In this document: in pieces, positions 25,218 to 34,197 of the stretch
Layout: every line of letters begins with the position of its first letter
Position numbering within the stretch: the first letter of the stretch is position 1
Translations under genes and position numbers: made by a program
The notes under the pieces: model-generated
The model's database searches: none
What the model was told of the DNA's origin: nothing
Seen by the model: the letters and a program-made list of their open reading frames with translations, nothing else
NCBI RefSeq assembly: GCF_004570865.1
Contig: NZ_SPQS01000001.1
Location: 62,001-126,000, forward strand
Direction: 5' to 3'
Length of the DNA stretch: 64,000 bases
DNA from: Bradyrhizobium frederickii
GTDB lineage: Bacteria > Pseudomonadota > Alphaproteobacteria > Rhizobiales > Xanthobacteraceae

Positions 25218-26867
25218 ATGTCCATTGCTGGCGATCACAAATGGCGCAATCCGCTCTTCGTCTGGGGCGGGAAGAGCGATGTCGAAGAGCTCCCGACGAT
25301 TCCGTTCCACAGCCATCAGGAGGTCTGGGAAAGAACTCGTCAATCGGCGACGAAGCTGAATCCCGTCGGCCGTCTGCGCTACTACTACAAATGGCCGGGT
25401 CACGGTGGAACGATGTGGAATCGTCCTCGCTACTGGCCGACGCGCCGCCGCGTGCTCCGCCTCCGCGGGGAATACAACCCCAAGACCTTGCGGGCGGAGA
25501 AGACGATCGTCGACAAGCGGCCGATCTGGTGGATGTTGGGGCTTCTTGCGCTGGCGATCGCTCCTCTGTTCACGCCCGGCGATCTGCAGAACACGCTACT
25601 GACGGCGGGAGCCACCTTCGGCATCTATTCCGCCATCAGTCTGTGCTGGATGCTGATCATGGGCACTGCGGGCGTCTTCTCGCTCGCGACCTATGCCGTC
25701 GTCGGGACGGCTGCGTTCGTCACGGCATTGCTGGCGGTCAAGTTCGCATTGCCCTGGTGGTTGTTGCCGCCGATCGGCGCGTTGGTGGGGCTCGTCTTCG
25801 GCGGGATCATTGCGCTACCGGCCACGCGGCTCGACGGATTCTACTATGCGCTTCTCACCCTCGGGCTCAACGAGCTCTGCCGGGTCTACTTCGTGACGTC
25901 GAAGGAGTTCGGGTCGGCGAATGGCGGCCTGTACGGCGCCAGGACCTATATCCCGGAAGACTGGTCGCAATTGGGCCAGCTGCTCCTGGCGTATTACGCC
26001 TGTTTCGGCCTGATGCTGCTGGCTTTGCTGCTCTACCGGTTCGTCAACGGCCGCCGTCTCGGACGAATCCTTCGCATGGCGCCCGAAAAGCGCGAGGCCT
26101 TCGCCGAGGCGACAGGGGTCAACTTTCGTCAGGCGCGCGTCTGGGTGTTCCTTATCTCGTCGGCGGCGCTGGGCTTCATCGGCGGATTCTACACTTCGAA
26201 TTTCGGCGGCGTGGCGTTCTCGATCTTCAACTTCGATACCGTGCTGCTCGGGCTCGCCATGCTGGTGATCGGCGGCGTTGGACGTGCGGAAGGCGCGGTG
26301 GTCGGAACCCTCATCGTCGTGTTCTTCGACCAGGTGCTGAATACGTGGGGACCGGCTCGCTTCATGATCATCGGGCTCATCATGCTCCTGGTCGTGCTCT
26401 ACCTGCGCAACGGGCTGTTCGGCATCAAGGCGCAGTTCCGTGCCTGGCGCGACAAGAAGAAGAGCGAGCGGCGATCGACGCGGGCGGAGAAGGGCGGCGA
26501 GATGCTGCCCGAGGAGGCGACCGAGACCGACGACAAGAGCGTCATCTACCAGCGGCGCCACGACAAGATGACCCGCGACCATCTCAAGACGCTGGTGTCG
26601 CCGGAGATCATCGAGGAACATCGCCACTCACTCAACGGGCAGCACAGTGAGGCGCTCGAACGGCTGCTGATCTACTTCCGCACCCGTCCTCAGGTGGAGA
26701 AGTACGCCATCATGGCCGTGGAACGCTTCGAGGGCTATCGCATCGTCGCTCTATCCGGACATCGCGGCGTAGCGCCGCGTGTGGTGGAGGACAGGATCTA
26801 CGCAACGCCCGATGGGGCCTGCCATGGCGTCTTCATGCGGCGCGTGCAGGATCTGCTGGAGTCCTGA
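25218..26867 (+). CDS. LivM-type ABC permease fused to a dimethylformamidase small-subunit-like domain
   Basis: This 549-residue protein is far longer than a normal LivM (about 330). Residues 1-105 are a hydrophilic N-terminal extension. The LivM membrane domain occupies about 105-405 (ATFGIYSAISLCWMLIMGTA, RMAPEKREAFAEATGV, LAMLVIGGVGRAEG). A charged linker (DKKKSERRSTRAEKGG) leads to residues 429-549, which align without a gap to the whole 121-residue protein encoded at 29330-29695. The internal Met429 codon (26502) corresponds exactly to that protein's start and has AGGG 7 bp upstream. The fusion links an amide importer to an enzyme subunit. It could be translated as a fusion, as a separate subunit, or both. 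Confidence 0.85.
   Translation: MSIAGDHKWRNPLFVWGGKSDVEELPTIPFHSHQEVWERTRQSATKLNPVGRLRYYYKWPGHGGTMWNRPRYWPTRRRVLRLRGEYNPKTLRAEKTIVDKRPIWWMLGLLALAIAPLFTPGDLQNTLLTAGATFGIYSAISLCWMLIMGTAGVFSLATYAVVGTAAFVTALLAVKFALPWWLLPPIGALVGLVFGGIIALPATRLDGFYYALLTLGLNELCRVYFVTSKEFGSANGGLYGARTYIPEDWSQLGQLLLAYYACFGLMLLALLLYRFVNGRRLGRILRMAPEKREAFAEATGVNFRQARVWVFLISSAALGFIGGFYTSNFGGVAFSIFNFDTVLLGLAMLVIGGVGRAEGAVVGTLIVVFFDQVLNTWGPARFMIIGLIMLLVVLYLRNGLFGIKAQFRAWRDKKKSERRSTRAEKGGEMLPEEATETDDKSVIYQRRHDKMTRDHLKTLVSPEIIEEHRHSLNGQHSEALERLLIYFRTRPQVEKYAIMAVERFEGYRIVALSGHRGVAPRVVEDRIYATPDGACHGVFMRRVQDLLES
26502..26867 (+). other. Fused DMFase small-subunit-like domain with possible internal start
   Basis: Read from ATG 26502, this segment gives 121 residues, the same length as the free small subunit at 29330-29695; 67 of 121 positions are identical by hand count with no gaps. 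Conserved blocks include SPEIIEEH, GQHSE, LERLLIYFR, LSGHRGV, PRVV and CHGVF. AGGG at 26491-26494 could act as an internal ribosome binding site. The segment sits just before the first large-subunit gene, as the free small subunit sits before the second. Confidence 0.75.
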
Positions 26868-26930
26868 TCACGGATGGAGCGTGTCCGATCTGCGCGGCGG
26901 ACATTGTGCTCGTAAACGAGGGAGTTGGTG

Positions 26931-29252
26931 GTGACACCGGTCAGACTTTTTGGATATACGGACAGGATCTCGGTCAAGCCGGGCGAGACCATTCAGTTTC
27001 ATGTCAGCGCCGAGGGGACGGATACGGCTGAGGCGCAATTGGTGCGCCTGATCCACGGCGATCAGAACCCGGCAGGGCCAGGCTTCGTCGAAGAAGAGGT
27101 GGCGTGCACCGCAAACGGCAGGTGGCGGGTCGAGCCGCAATTCACTCAGGTAGGATCGTTCCTAGAGGTCGAAGACTCCGAGGGCCGGTTGGCCTTCGCA
27201 AGCAGCTTCACCCTGTTCGCCTTCATCCACCCGACATGGCCCGCGTCCGGAAAACGCCAAACTATTGTCGGCCGATGGGACGACGACAGAAAGCAGGGTT
27301 ACGGGATCGGCATCGACGAGAAGGGCTGTCTGCAGTTCTGGATCGGATGCGGCGAAGAGATCGAGCGCCTGACCGCCAACGCGCCGCTGCAAGTACAGAT
27401 GTGGTATTTCGTGGCCGCGACCTTCGATGCCGAGACCCGGAATGCGACCTTGCACCAGATCGGGGTCGGCAACAGGTACAACGGCCTGTTGGGCAAGGTC
27501 GCGCTGGTGGATTACGAGTCTCGCACGTCTGCGATCTTCCGGAGCAAGCCCGGCAACCTGGCCTCAACTCCGTTCCTGATGGCAGGCTCGCTTAGCCGCG
27601 ACGCGCAACAGCGGGCGTGCGTGTCGGAGCTCTATTGGGGTAAGATCGACCGGTGTGGCGCATTTGACCAGGCTCTACAGCCGGCCGAGCTCGACACGAT
27701 CAGGAGCGGGCTCGTCCCCGCGATGGACAGCCTGGTCGCGTACTGGGATACGAGCGCTGGATACACCGACCGCGGCATCGGCGATCTCGTGGTCGACGTT
27801 GGTCGGCACAAGCTGAATGCCCGAGGATACAATCGGCCTGTCCGCGGCCAGACCGGCTGGAACTGGGACGGCTTCACCGACTGCTTCCGCCTGGCTCCGC
27901 ACGAATTCGGCGGGATCGAGTTTCATGCCGATGCGCTGACGGACTGCAACTGGAAGGCGACAAAGATCGTTGCCCTGCCGCGCGGTCTCAAGAGTGGCTG
28001 TTATGCCATGAGGCTGCGATCCGGCTGGGGAAAGAGCGTGAGCGAGGAGCATGTCGTCTTCTTCGTGCGGCCGGAAAGGCCGCGGGCGCGTATTGCATTT
28101 CTGTTTCCGACGCTCACCTATCTTGCCTTTGCGAACGAGCGCTTGAGCTTCGATCACCCGGAGCGTGAGGCCTTGACGGGTCAGCCGGCCGTGCTGTCCG
28201 ACATCGACATCGAGATGTATATGCGAGCCGATTGCGGACTGTCGACTTACGACATGCACGCCGACGGCAGCGGCGTGTGCTACAGCTCCTATCACCGTCC
28301 GATCATGAACATGCGGCCGAGATACAGGATGCCGAGCCTCGATGTGGCTTCGGGATTGGCTGCGGATCTATCCATCATCGCATGGCTGGACCAGAGCGAC
28401 TTCGAGTACGAGGTCCTGACCGACGAGGACCTGCATCGCGACGGGTCGGAGGCGTTGTCGCCGTACGCCTGCGTTATCAGCGGCTCGCGCCCGGAGTACT
28501 ACACCGAGCGAATGCTGGATGCGACCGAGGATTACATCGCGGCCGGCGGCCGCTACATCTATGCAGGCGGCAACGGATTCAACGCCACGGCCGGAATCCG
28601 TGACGGCGAGCCATGGATCATGGAGTGTCGGCGTCGCGACGATGGGTACAAGCCATGGGTGTCCCGCTACGGCGAGCACTACATGGCAACGGACGGGATG
28701 CGTGGTGGTCCCTGGAAGGTGCTCGGACGGGCGACTCAGAAGCTGGTTGGCGTAGGCCTGAGCAGCTCGGGCGGGGGACGAAGCGAACCATACCGGAGGA
28801 TGCCGGACAGCTATCACCGCACCGTGTCCTGGATCACCAAGGGCGTCGATGGCGAGATCATCGGTAACGCCGGTCTTGTCAATGATGGCGCCGCGGGGCT
28901 GGCGCTCGACTATTACGATCGCGCTTTGGGCACCCCGCCGCACACCAGGGTGATCGCATCGTCGGGCGGCCACACCGACAGCTACGTCGTGAACCAGCAA
29001 CTCGTCCTCTATTCCTACCTTGGTCTCTATGGGTCATATGACTGGCGTGTTCATGCCGACATGACCTACTTCACCGCCCCCCATGGCGGCGCCGTGTTCG
29101 CGTGCGGCTCGGTCGCGTTCGCGCAGTCCCTGCCGGTGAACAATTTCAGGAACAGCGCAGCCCGTGTGCTGGCGAATGTCGTGGAGGCATTCGCCGGCGC
29201 CGCCAGGTTGCCCGGGTTCGCCTGGGTCAATGAGGAAAAGCAGTGGGCCTGA
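26931..29252 (+). CDS. N,N-dimethylformamidase-like large subunit, copy 1
   Basis: This protein of about 773 residues resembles the large (DmfA2-type) subunit of N,N-dimethylformamidase, which hydrolyses formamides to formate plus amine at a mononuclear iron site with tyrosine and carboxylate ligands. An N-terminal beta domain (RLFGYTDRISVKPGETIQFH) precedes a LamG-like jelly roll (QTIVGRWDDDRKQGYGIGID ... WYFVAATFD). The C-terminal catalytic-type domain contains YSSYHRPI, VLTDEDLH, RPEYYTERMLDATEDYI, PWIMECRR and VIASSGGH. Conserved Tyr and Glu residues there are iron-ligand candidates. GTG 26931 aligns exactly with the ATG of copy 2 and has GGAG upstream; TTG 26925 and GTG 26928 are alternatives. 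Substrate is unknown. Confidence 0.8.
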   Translation: MTPVRLFGYTDRISVKPGETIQFHVSAEGTDTAEAQLVRLIHGDQNPAGPGFVEEEVACTANGRWRVEPQFTQVGSFLEVEDSEGRLAFASSFTLFAFIHPTWPASGKRQTIVGRWDDDRKQGYGIGIDEKGCLQFWIGCGEEIERLTANAPLQVQMWYFVAATFDAETRNATLHQIGVGNRYNGLLGKVALVDYESRTSAIFRSKPGNLASTPFLMAGSLSRDAQQRACVSELYWGKIDRCGAFDQALQPAELDTIRSGLVPAMDSLVAYWDTSAGYTDRGIGDLVVDVGRHKLNARGYNRPVRGQTGWNWDGFTDCFRLAPHEFGGIEFHADALTDCNWKATKIVALPRGLKSGCYAMRLRSGWGKSVSEEHVVFFVRPERPRARIAFLFPTLTYLAFANERLSFDHPEREALTGQPAVLSDIDIEMYMRADCGLSTYDMHADGSGVCYSSYHRPIMNMRPRYRMPSLDVASGLAADLSIIAWLDQSDFEYEVLTDEDLHRDGSEALSPYACVISGSRPEYYTERMLDATEDYIAAGGRYIYAGGNGFNATAGIRDGEPWIMECRRRDDGYKPWVSRYGEHYMATDGMRGGPWKVLGRATQKLVGVGLSSSGGGRSEPYRRMPDSYHRTVSWITKGVDGEIIGNAGLVNDGAAGLALDYYDRALGTPPHTRVIASSGGHTDSYVVNQQLVLYSYLGLYGSYDWRVHADMTYFTAPHGGAVFACGSVAFAQSLPVNNFRNSAARVLANVVEAFAGAARLPGFAWVNEEKQWA

Positions 29253-29329
29253 TGGATCGGTCAGGGAAGCTCGCTTCGGTACGTGCCGGGCCATGGTCAC
29301 GTCGAACATTTGCACATGGAGAGCTGAGG

Positions 29330-29695
29330 ATGCTGCCTCTTGAATACGACAGGTCCGAGGACCGCGACATCATCGTCCGGGATCGTTTCGACGGCTTCCG
29401 CCGTGAGTTTCTGCGAACGCTGGTCACCCCCGAGGTCATCGAAGAGCACCGGCGGTCGCCTTTGGGACAGCACAGCGAAAGGCTCGAGCGACTTTTGATC
29501 TATTTCCGTCAACGCCCGCTCGAGCAAAGATATGCGGTCAGGGCCGTCGACCCGTTCCGGCGGTATCAGGTCGTCAGGCTGTCAGGACGCCGGGGAGTTC
29601 CCCCGCGCGTGGTCGATGATGCCATCTACACATCGGCGAACGATGCCTGTCACGGCCTGTTCCTGCGCTGCATCCGCGACCTTCTCGAAACCTAG
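29330..29695 (+). CDS. N,N-dimethylformamidase-like small subunit
   Basis: This 121-residue protein is similar to DMFase small subunits (DmfA1 type): TLVTPEVIEEHRRSPLGQHS, LERLLIYFRQRP and a C-terminal CHGLFLRCIRDLLE that recalls HAVFLRRIEDV as I remember it for the known enzyme. I chose ATG 29330, with GGAGAG and GAGG upstream, over the in-frame ATG at 29243, which would add 29 low-complexity residues. The fused domain at 26502-26867 confirms the boundary because it is colinear from this Met. It lies 59 bp before the second large-subunit gene and should form an alpha/beta complex with it. Confidence 0.8.
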   Translation: MLPLEYDRSEDRDIIVRDRFDGFRREFLRTLVTPEVIEEHRRSPLGQHSERLERLLIYFRQRPLEQRYAVRAVDPFRRYQVVRLSGRRGVPPRVVDDAIYTSANDACHGLFLRCIRDLLET

Positions 29696-29754
29696 AGCAA
29701 CACGCCGACCGGGCAGGGCACCTTGTCCGGCTTCTCGATGGGAAACTCCGCACC

Positions 29755-32091
29755 ATGGCGCAGATCAAGATATTCGGCTACGCAGACAAGATCTCGGTGA
29801 AGCCGGGCGACACCATCCAATTTCATGTCAGTGCCGATGGCACGTCGACGGCTGAAGCCCATCTCGTGCGCCTGATCCATGGCGACGAGCATCCCCATGG
29901 TCCGGGATTCATCGAGGAAGAAATCGACTGCGTCGCCAACGGCACTTGGCAGGTCGAGAAGCAGTTCACGCAGGTTGGTGCCTTCCTCGAGGTGACCGAC
30001 CCCAATCGCAAGCTCGCGCTCGACGGCAGCATCACGCTCTGCGCATTCATCTGGCCGACATGGCCCGATGTCGGGCATCGGCAGTGCCTCCTGGGCCGCT
30101 GGGACAACGACAGGAATCACGGCTATGGTCTTGGCATCAATCCAAGCGGCAGGCTGGAGTTCTGGGTCGGTTGCGGAAACGAGATCGACTATCTCCAGGC
30201 TGAGCTGCCGCTGCAGAAGCAGGCCTGGTATTTCGTCGCGGCCACATTCGACGCGCGGAGCGGTCGCGCCACCCTCTACCAGGAGGGAGTCGTGAACCGC
30301 TACAACGGCCTTCTCAGCAAAGTCGCGCCGGTCGAGTACCGCTCGCATGTGTCGGAGATGTTTCGGTTCAGGCAGAACAACCTGCCTGATACGCCATTCC
30401 TCGTGGCGGGTTCGCGCGATTGGCACGCGCTGCGCGGACATTTCGTGTCGCAGCTCTACTGCGGCAAGATCGATCGTTGCGGTGTGTTCGATCGCCCTTT
30501 GGGCCGCGAGGAGCTCGACGCGATCCGCTCGGGCGGGCAACCCTCATCGGACGGCATGGTCGCATATTGGGACACCACGAAAGGGTATAGCGATTGCGGG
30601 ATCGGCGATGTCGTAGTCGACATCGGACCAAACCGGCTCGATGCGAAGGGCTATAACAGGCCGGTGCGTGCGCAGACCGGCTACAACTGGAACGGCCGCA
30701 ACGACTGCTTCCGGCTAGCCCCGCATCAATACGGCGGCATCGAGTTCCATGCCGACGCGATGATCGACAGCAACTGGAGGGTCACAAAGACGCTCGAGCT
30801 GCCCGAGACCCTGCGCAGCGGCGCCTACGCGATGAGGGTCCGCGGCGGCGACGGCAAGGGTCTTGCGGAGGAGTACATCGTTTTCTTCGTCCGGCCCCGC
30901 GTGCCGACGGCACGAATTGCTCTGTTGTTTTCCACCGCGACCTATCTGGCCTATGCCAATGAGCGCTTCGCGACAGACGGCCAGATCGTGCAGCCAATGG
31001 CGGGCCAGCCGCCGACGATCTCTGAGGTCGATATCGAAATCTACGAAAATCCGGAGTTCGGTGCGGGCTGCTACGACACGCATGCGGATGGCGCTGGCGT
31101 CTGCTACACGAGCTACCGTCGCCCGATGGTGAACATGCGGCCGAAATACCGGATCGCCGCATTCGACTTGCCGTGGAATTTTCCGGCAGACCTCTCGATC
31201 CTGGCGTGGCTTGAGCACAAGGGGTACGACTACGACGTACTGACCGACGAAGATGTACATCTGGAGGGCGTCGCAGCGATGGCGCCCTACGCATGCATTC
31301 TGAATTCCACGCATCCGGAATATCATTCCGAGCGCATGCTCAACGCGCACGAGGATTACATCGCCAGCGGTGGGCGCTTTATCTGCATGGGCGCGAACAG
31401 CTTCTGCTGCAATGTGGCGTTTCGCGATGACGAACCGTGGATCATGGAGTGCCGCAAGACAGGTGGACACTGGATCGCCTGGGCGGCACGGCCGGGCGAA
31501 TACTACCTCGCCACGACGGGCCAGATGGGTGGAATCTGGACCGGCTTTCAGCGCTGGGGGCAGAAGCTGGTCGGTAACACGTTTGCGGGCGAGGGGTTCG
31601 CCCATAGCCAGCCTTACCGGCGGATGCCCGACAGCTACGATCCGGCGCTGGCCTGGATCACCGAGGGGATCGAGGGCGAGATCATTGGTGATTTCGGCCT
31701 CGGCAATGGTGGAGCGGCGGGCATCGAGATCGACTGCTACAAGCTGGGGTTCGGCACGCCACCCAACACCAAGATCATCGCATCCTCGGGTGGTCACCCC
31801 GACAACTACATCGCCCATGACGAGGAGGGTGCGCACGCGCATCAGGGTTTCAGCGGGACGCACAACTACATGCTGAGGGCCGATATGGTGTACTTCGAGG
31901 CGCCGAATAACGGTGCGGTGTTTGCAACCGGATCCATCGCATTCGGAAGCGCCCTTCCTATCAACGGCTTCGAGAACAACGTCTCGCAGCTCCTGAGCAA
32001 CGTGGTGAACGCGTTCGTCAAGCCGGGTCCGTTGCCCGGCTCGAACAGAACTAGGGAAACTACAGCAGGGCTCGAACGAGTCGCTCCCTAG
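29755..32091 (+). CDS. N,N-dimethylformamidase-like large subunit, copy 2
   Basis: This 778-residue paralogue of the protein at 26931-29252 has the same domain order: IKIFGYADKISVKPGDTIQF at the N-terminus, LamG-like domain (CLLGRWDNDRNHGYGLGIN), then the catalytic-type C-terminal domain. That domain carries YTSYRRPMVNMRP, VLTDEDVH, HPEYHSERML, PWIMECRK, GEYYLATTGQMGGIW and IIASSGGHPDNY. Differences from copy 1 cluster around the presumed active site (ANSFCCN instead of GNGFNAT), so the two may prefer different amides. The start at ATG 29755 has only a weak ribosome binding site. A GST gene follows after 10 bp. Confidence 0.82.
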   Translation: MAQIKIFGYADKISVKPGDTIQFHVSADGTSTAEAHLVRLIHGDEHPHGPGFIEEEIDCVANGTWQVEKQFTQVGAFLEVTDPNRKLALDGSITLCAFIWPTWPDVGHRQCLLGRWDNDRNHGYGLGINPSGRLEFWVGCGNEIDYLQAELPLQKQAWYFVAATFDARSGRATLYQEGVVNRYNGLLSKVAPVEYRSHVSEMFRFRQNNLPDTPFLVAGSRDWHALRGHFVSQLYCGKIDRCGVFDRPLGREELDAIRSGGQPSSDGMVAYWDTTKGYSDCGIGDVVVDIGPNRLDAKGYNRPVRAQTGYNWNGRNDCFRLAPHQYGGIEFHADAMIDSNWRVTKTLELPETLRSGAYAMRVRGGDGKGLAEEYIVFFVRPRVPTARIALLFSTATYLAYANERFATDGQIVQPMAGQPPTISEVDIEIYENPEFGAGCYDTHADGAGVCYTSYRRPMVNMRPKYRIAAFDLPWNFPADLSILAWLEHKGYDYDVLTDEDVHLEGVAAMAPYACILNSTHPEYHSERMLNAHEDYIASGGRFICMGANSFCCNVAFRDDEPWIMECRKTGGHWIAWAARPGEYYLATTGQMGGIWTGFQRWGQKLVGNTFAGEGFAHSQPYRRMPDSYDPALAWITEGIEGEIIGDFGLGNGGAAGIEIDCYKLGFGTPPNTKIIASSGGHPDNYIAHDEEGAHAHQGFSGTHNYMLRADMVYFEAPNNGAVFATGSIAFGSALPINGFENNVSQLLSNVVNAFVKPGPLPGSNRTRETTAGLERVAP

Positions 32092-32101
32092 GAAGGTCCC
32101 A

Positions 32102-32797
32102 ATGATTGACTTGCACTACGCGCCAACCCCCAATGGTTGGAAGATCTCGATTCTGCTGGAGGAACTCGGGCTAACGTATAGCGTCGTCCCAATCGATATT
32201 CGCGCCGGTGAACAGTTCAGGCCAGAGTTTCTCGCTATCAGCCCGAACAATCGCATTCCAGCGATCGTTGATCGCGCGCCGGCCGACCGCGGCGAGCCTA
32301 TCTCTGTATTCGAGACGGGTGCCATCCTGATCTACCTGGCCGAGAAGACGGGACGCTTTCTGCCAGTGGATGTGCGTGGTCGTAGCCGGGTTTTACAATG
32401 GGTGATGTGGCAGATGGGCGGTCTTGGACCGATGCTTGGTCAGCACGGTCATTTTCGTCTCTATGCGCCGGAGAAGATCCCGTATGCGATTGACCGCTAT
32501 CAGCGTGAGGCGACGCGACTATATGGTGTGCTTGACGTTCAATTGGGCAAGACCGGGCGCTTTGTTGCTGGCGACGAATACACGATAGCCGACATGGCCT
32601 GCTTCCCGTGGACGATGACTCATAAAGCGCAGGGTTTCACACTCGAGGACTATCCGAACGTCAAGCGCTGGTATGCGGAAGTTCGCGAACGGCCGCAGGT
32701 GCAAGCCGGCCTTGCGGTCGGCAAATTCGTGAAGGAGCCGTTTTCCGACGAAGCAGAGCGAATCATGTTCGGCGCATCCAGGGTCGTCGCTGAATGA
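32102..32797 (+). CDS. Glutathione S-transferase (YghU/YfcG-like)
   Basis: The 231-residue protein begins with a thioredoxin-fold GST domain (IDLHYAPTPNGWKISILLEE, SPNNRIPAIVD, SVFETGAILIYLAEKTG) and has the helical C-terminal domain with YTIADMACFPW. The N-terminal TPNGWK, with Asn rather than the usual Ser/Tyr/Cys, is typical of YfcG/YghU disulfide-bond oxidoreductase-type GSTs. It is 10 bp after the second amidase subunit and likely cotranscribed. It may protect against, or conjugate, a reactive product such as an aldehyde or formyl compound. Confidence 0.85.
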   Translation: MIDLHYAPTPNGWKISILLEELGLTYSVVPIDIRAGEQFRPEFLAISPNNRIPAIVDRAPADRGEPISVFETGAILIYLAEKTGRFLPVDVRGRSRVLQWVMWQMGGLGPMLGQHGHFRLYAPEKIPYAIDRYQREATRLYGVLDVQLGKTGRFVAGDEYTIADMACFPWTMTHKAQGFTLEDYPNVKRWYAEVRERPQVQAGLAVGKFVKEPFSDEAERIMFGASRVVAE

Positions 32798-32882
32798 ATG
32801 GTGATGGAGGCCTCTGGCGATTGAAAATGGAGATGCTGGCTCGCAGCATCGCGTACCGGAGAGATGGAGAGTGTAACGATCG

Positions 32883-33515
32883 ATGATCGAGTTTTTCTTC
32901 GACTGCTCAAGTCCGTGGACCTACCTCGCCTTCCACAACATTCAAAAATTGGCGATGGAGTTTGACGAGCCGCTTTCGTGGCGGCCTGTGCTGGCTGGCG
33001 GCATCTTCAATGCGGTCAATCCGAGCATTTATGCCTCGCGCCAAAATCCGATTGCGCCGAAAGCGCAGTACATGCTGAAAGATCTCGCCGATTGGGCTCG
33101 TTCGGCCGATCTTGTGATCAGGATGCCACCGACGGTCTTTCCGGTGAACAGCGTAAGGGCGATGCGGGGCTGCGTCTGGCTCGGCAGCGACGGGATGGTC
33201 CCGTTCGCAACTGCCGTGTTCGAAGCCTATTGGGGTGAGGACAAAGACATCTCCCAGGATTCTGTGCTGACGGACATCTGCAAGAAGGTGAGTGTCGATC
33301 CTGGAGAGTTTTTCCGAGGCGTCAACGAAGCGGCAGTCAAGAACCAGCTTAGATCAAACACTGACGAGGTAATCGCGCGCGGGGGATTCGGATCGCCAAC
33401 AATCTTCATTGACAGAACCGATATGTATTTTGGCAACGATCGTCTGCCCTTGATTCGCGAGGTGTTGGAGCGCCGCAACCGGTACCGGTCGGTCGGCAAT
33501 ATTGCCCTAAGCTAG
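32883..33515 (+). CDS. DsbA-family isomerase (2-hydroxychromene-2-carboxylate isomerase / kappa-GST type)
   Basis: This 210-residue thioredoxin-fold protein starts IEFFFDCSSPWTYLAF, the opening of HCCA isomerases and kappa GSTs, where the Ser of SSPW binds glutathione. FPVNSVRAMRG and GGFGSPTIFIDRTDMYFG are also family features. The reaction in this pathway is unknown; the family performs glutathione-dependent isomerisation or conjugation. It is the last gene of the operon, 85 bp after the GST, and has a paralogue at 52188. Confidence 0.82.
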   Translation: MIEFFFDCSSPWTYLAFHNIQKLAMEFDEPLSWRPVLAGGIFNAVNPSIYASRQNPIAPKAQYMLKDLADWARSADLVIRMPPTVFPVNSVRAMRGCVWLGSDGMVPFATAVFEAYWGEDKDISQDSVLTDICKKVSVDPGEFFRGVNEAAVKNQLRSNTDEVIARGGFGSPTIFIDRTDMYFGNDRLPLIREVLERRNRYRSVGNIALS

Positions 33516-33532
33516 CTAGGGGCGAACCGCCA

Positions 33533-33630
33533 GTTTTCGGCTGTAGCTCGAATGGTGGGTTTCGGCCCAAGAAGGCCAAAAATGCTTTATCAGCTCCAGA
33601 TGCTTGACTTCGGCCACGAAAGCCGAAAAC
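33533..33630. repeat. Nested inverted repeats downstream of the amide operon
   Basis: GTTTTCGGCT (33533-33542) and AGCCGAAAAC (33621-33630) form a perfect 10-bp inverted repeat with 78 bp between. Smaller TTCGGC/GCCGAA repeats lie inside. It begins 17 bp after the last stop of the operon and could act as a folded 3' end or be a small mobile-type palindrome. No T-run makes it a standard terminator. Confidence 0.45.
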
Positions 33631-34197
33631 CGATGGTTAGATCGCAAGGCGAATTGAATGTCGGTACTGGTGGTTTCATCTTCCCGATTTGAATCTACTC
33701 GCCGATCGCCTTGGCGGTGAGGGTCGCGCAAACGGCGCTTTTTGGCGGACCATCGAGACCCAGCGTTGCGAGTTAGGCTGCTCTCCGGAGAGAAAACAGG
33801 CGGACCTACTATTTTGGTGGGCCTCCAGAAAGATCCCTCCGCCGACCAACGCTCGCATCATCGCTTCATTGGCACAGCCGCGATAAGCCTGTGCGGTCTT
33901 GTGGCCCGAGAGAGCACGACCTTGGTCGTCCGTCAGTCGGCTTCCTCAAGTTCGCTCATGCCGCCGTGTCGACAGGCATTCAACGGCGAACAGCTTTGAA
34001 GCGCCGTTGATCTTCTCAGGCGAGCCCAAGAGCTCGCAGGCAGGCAAGTCTCTTGGTCGTGAGTTTTTCTCACACGTTCCTGCGCACTTTTCCGATCCCC
34101 GCGGCGGCCATTCGCAATTAGTGTTCAGTCCAACGAGCAAAATGAGACAGGGAGCGAACATGCTGCTGCATTGCAGCTTAGGCCAAAGGGGGGCGTC
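33631..34197. other. Intergenic region before the TRAP operon
   Basis: I recognise no gene in these 567 bp; short frames on both strands lack family features. The last 30 bp contain a run of G residues (AAAGGGGGG) serving as ribosome binding site for the ATG at 34198. Confidence 0.45.

Noticed and set aside
24374..26650. 758-codon plus-strand frame
   Set aside because: It overlaps two clear permease genes in another frame and has an Arg/His-rich composition typical of out-of-frame GC-rich DNA.
33516..34197. Several 60-100 codon frames before the TRAP operon
   Set aside because: They overlap one another on both strands and have no ribosome binding sites or motifs.
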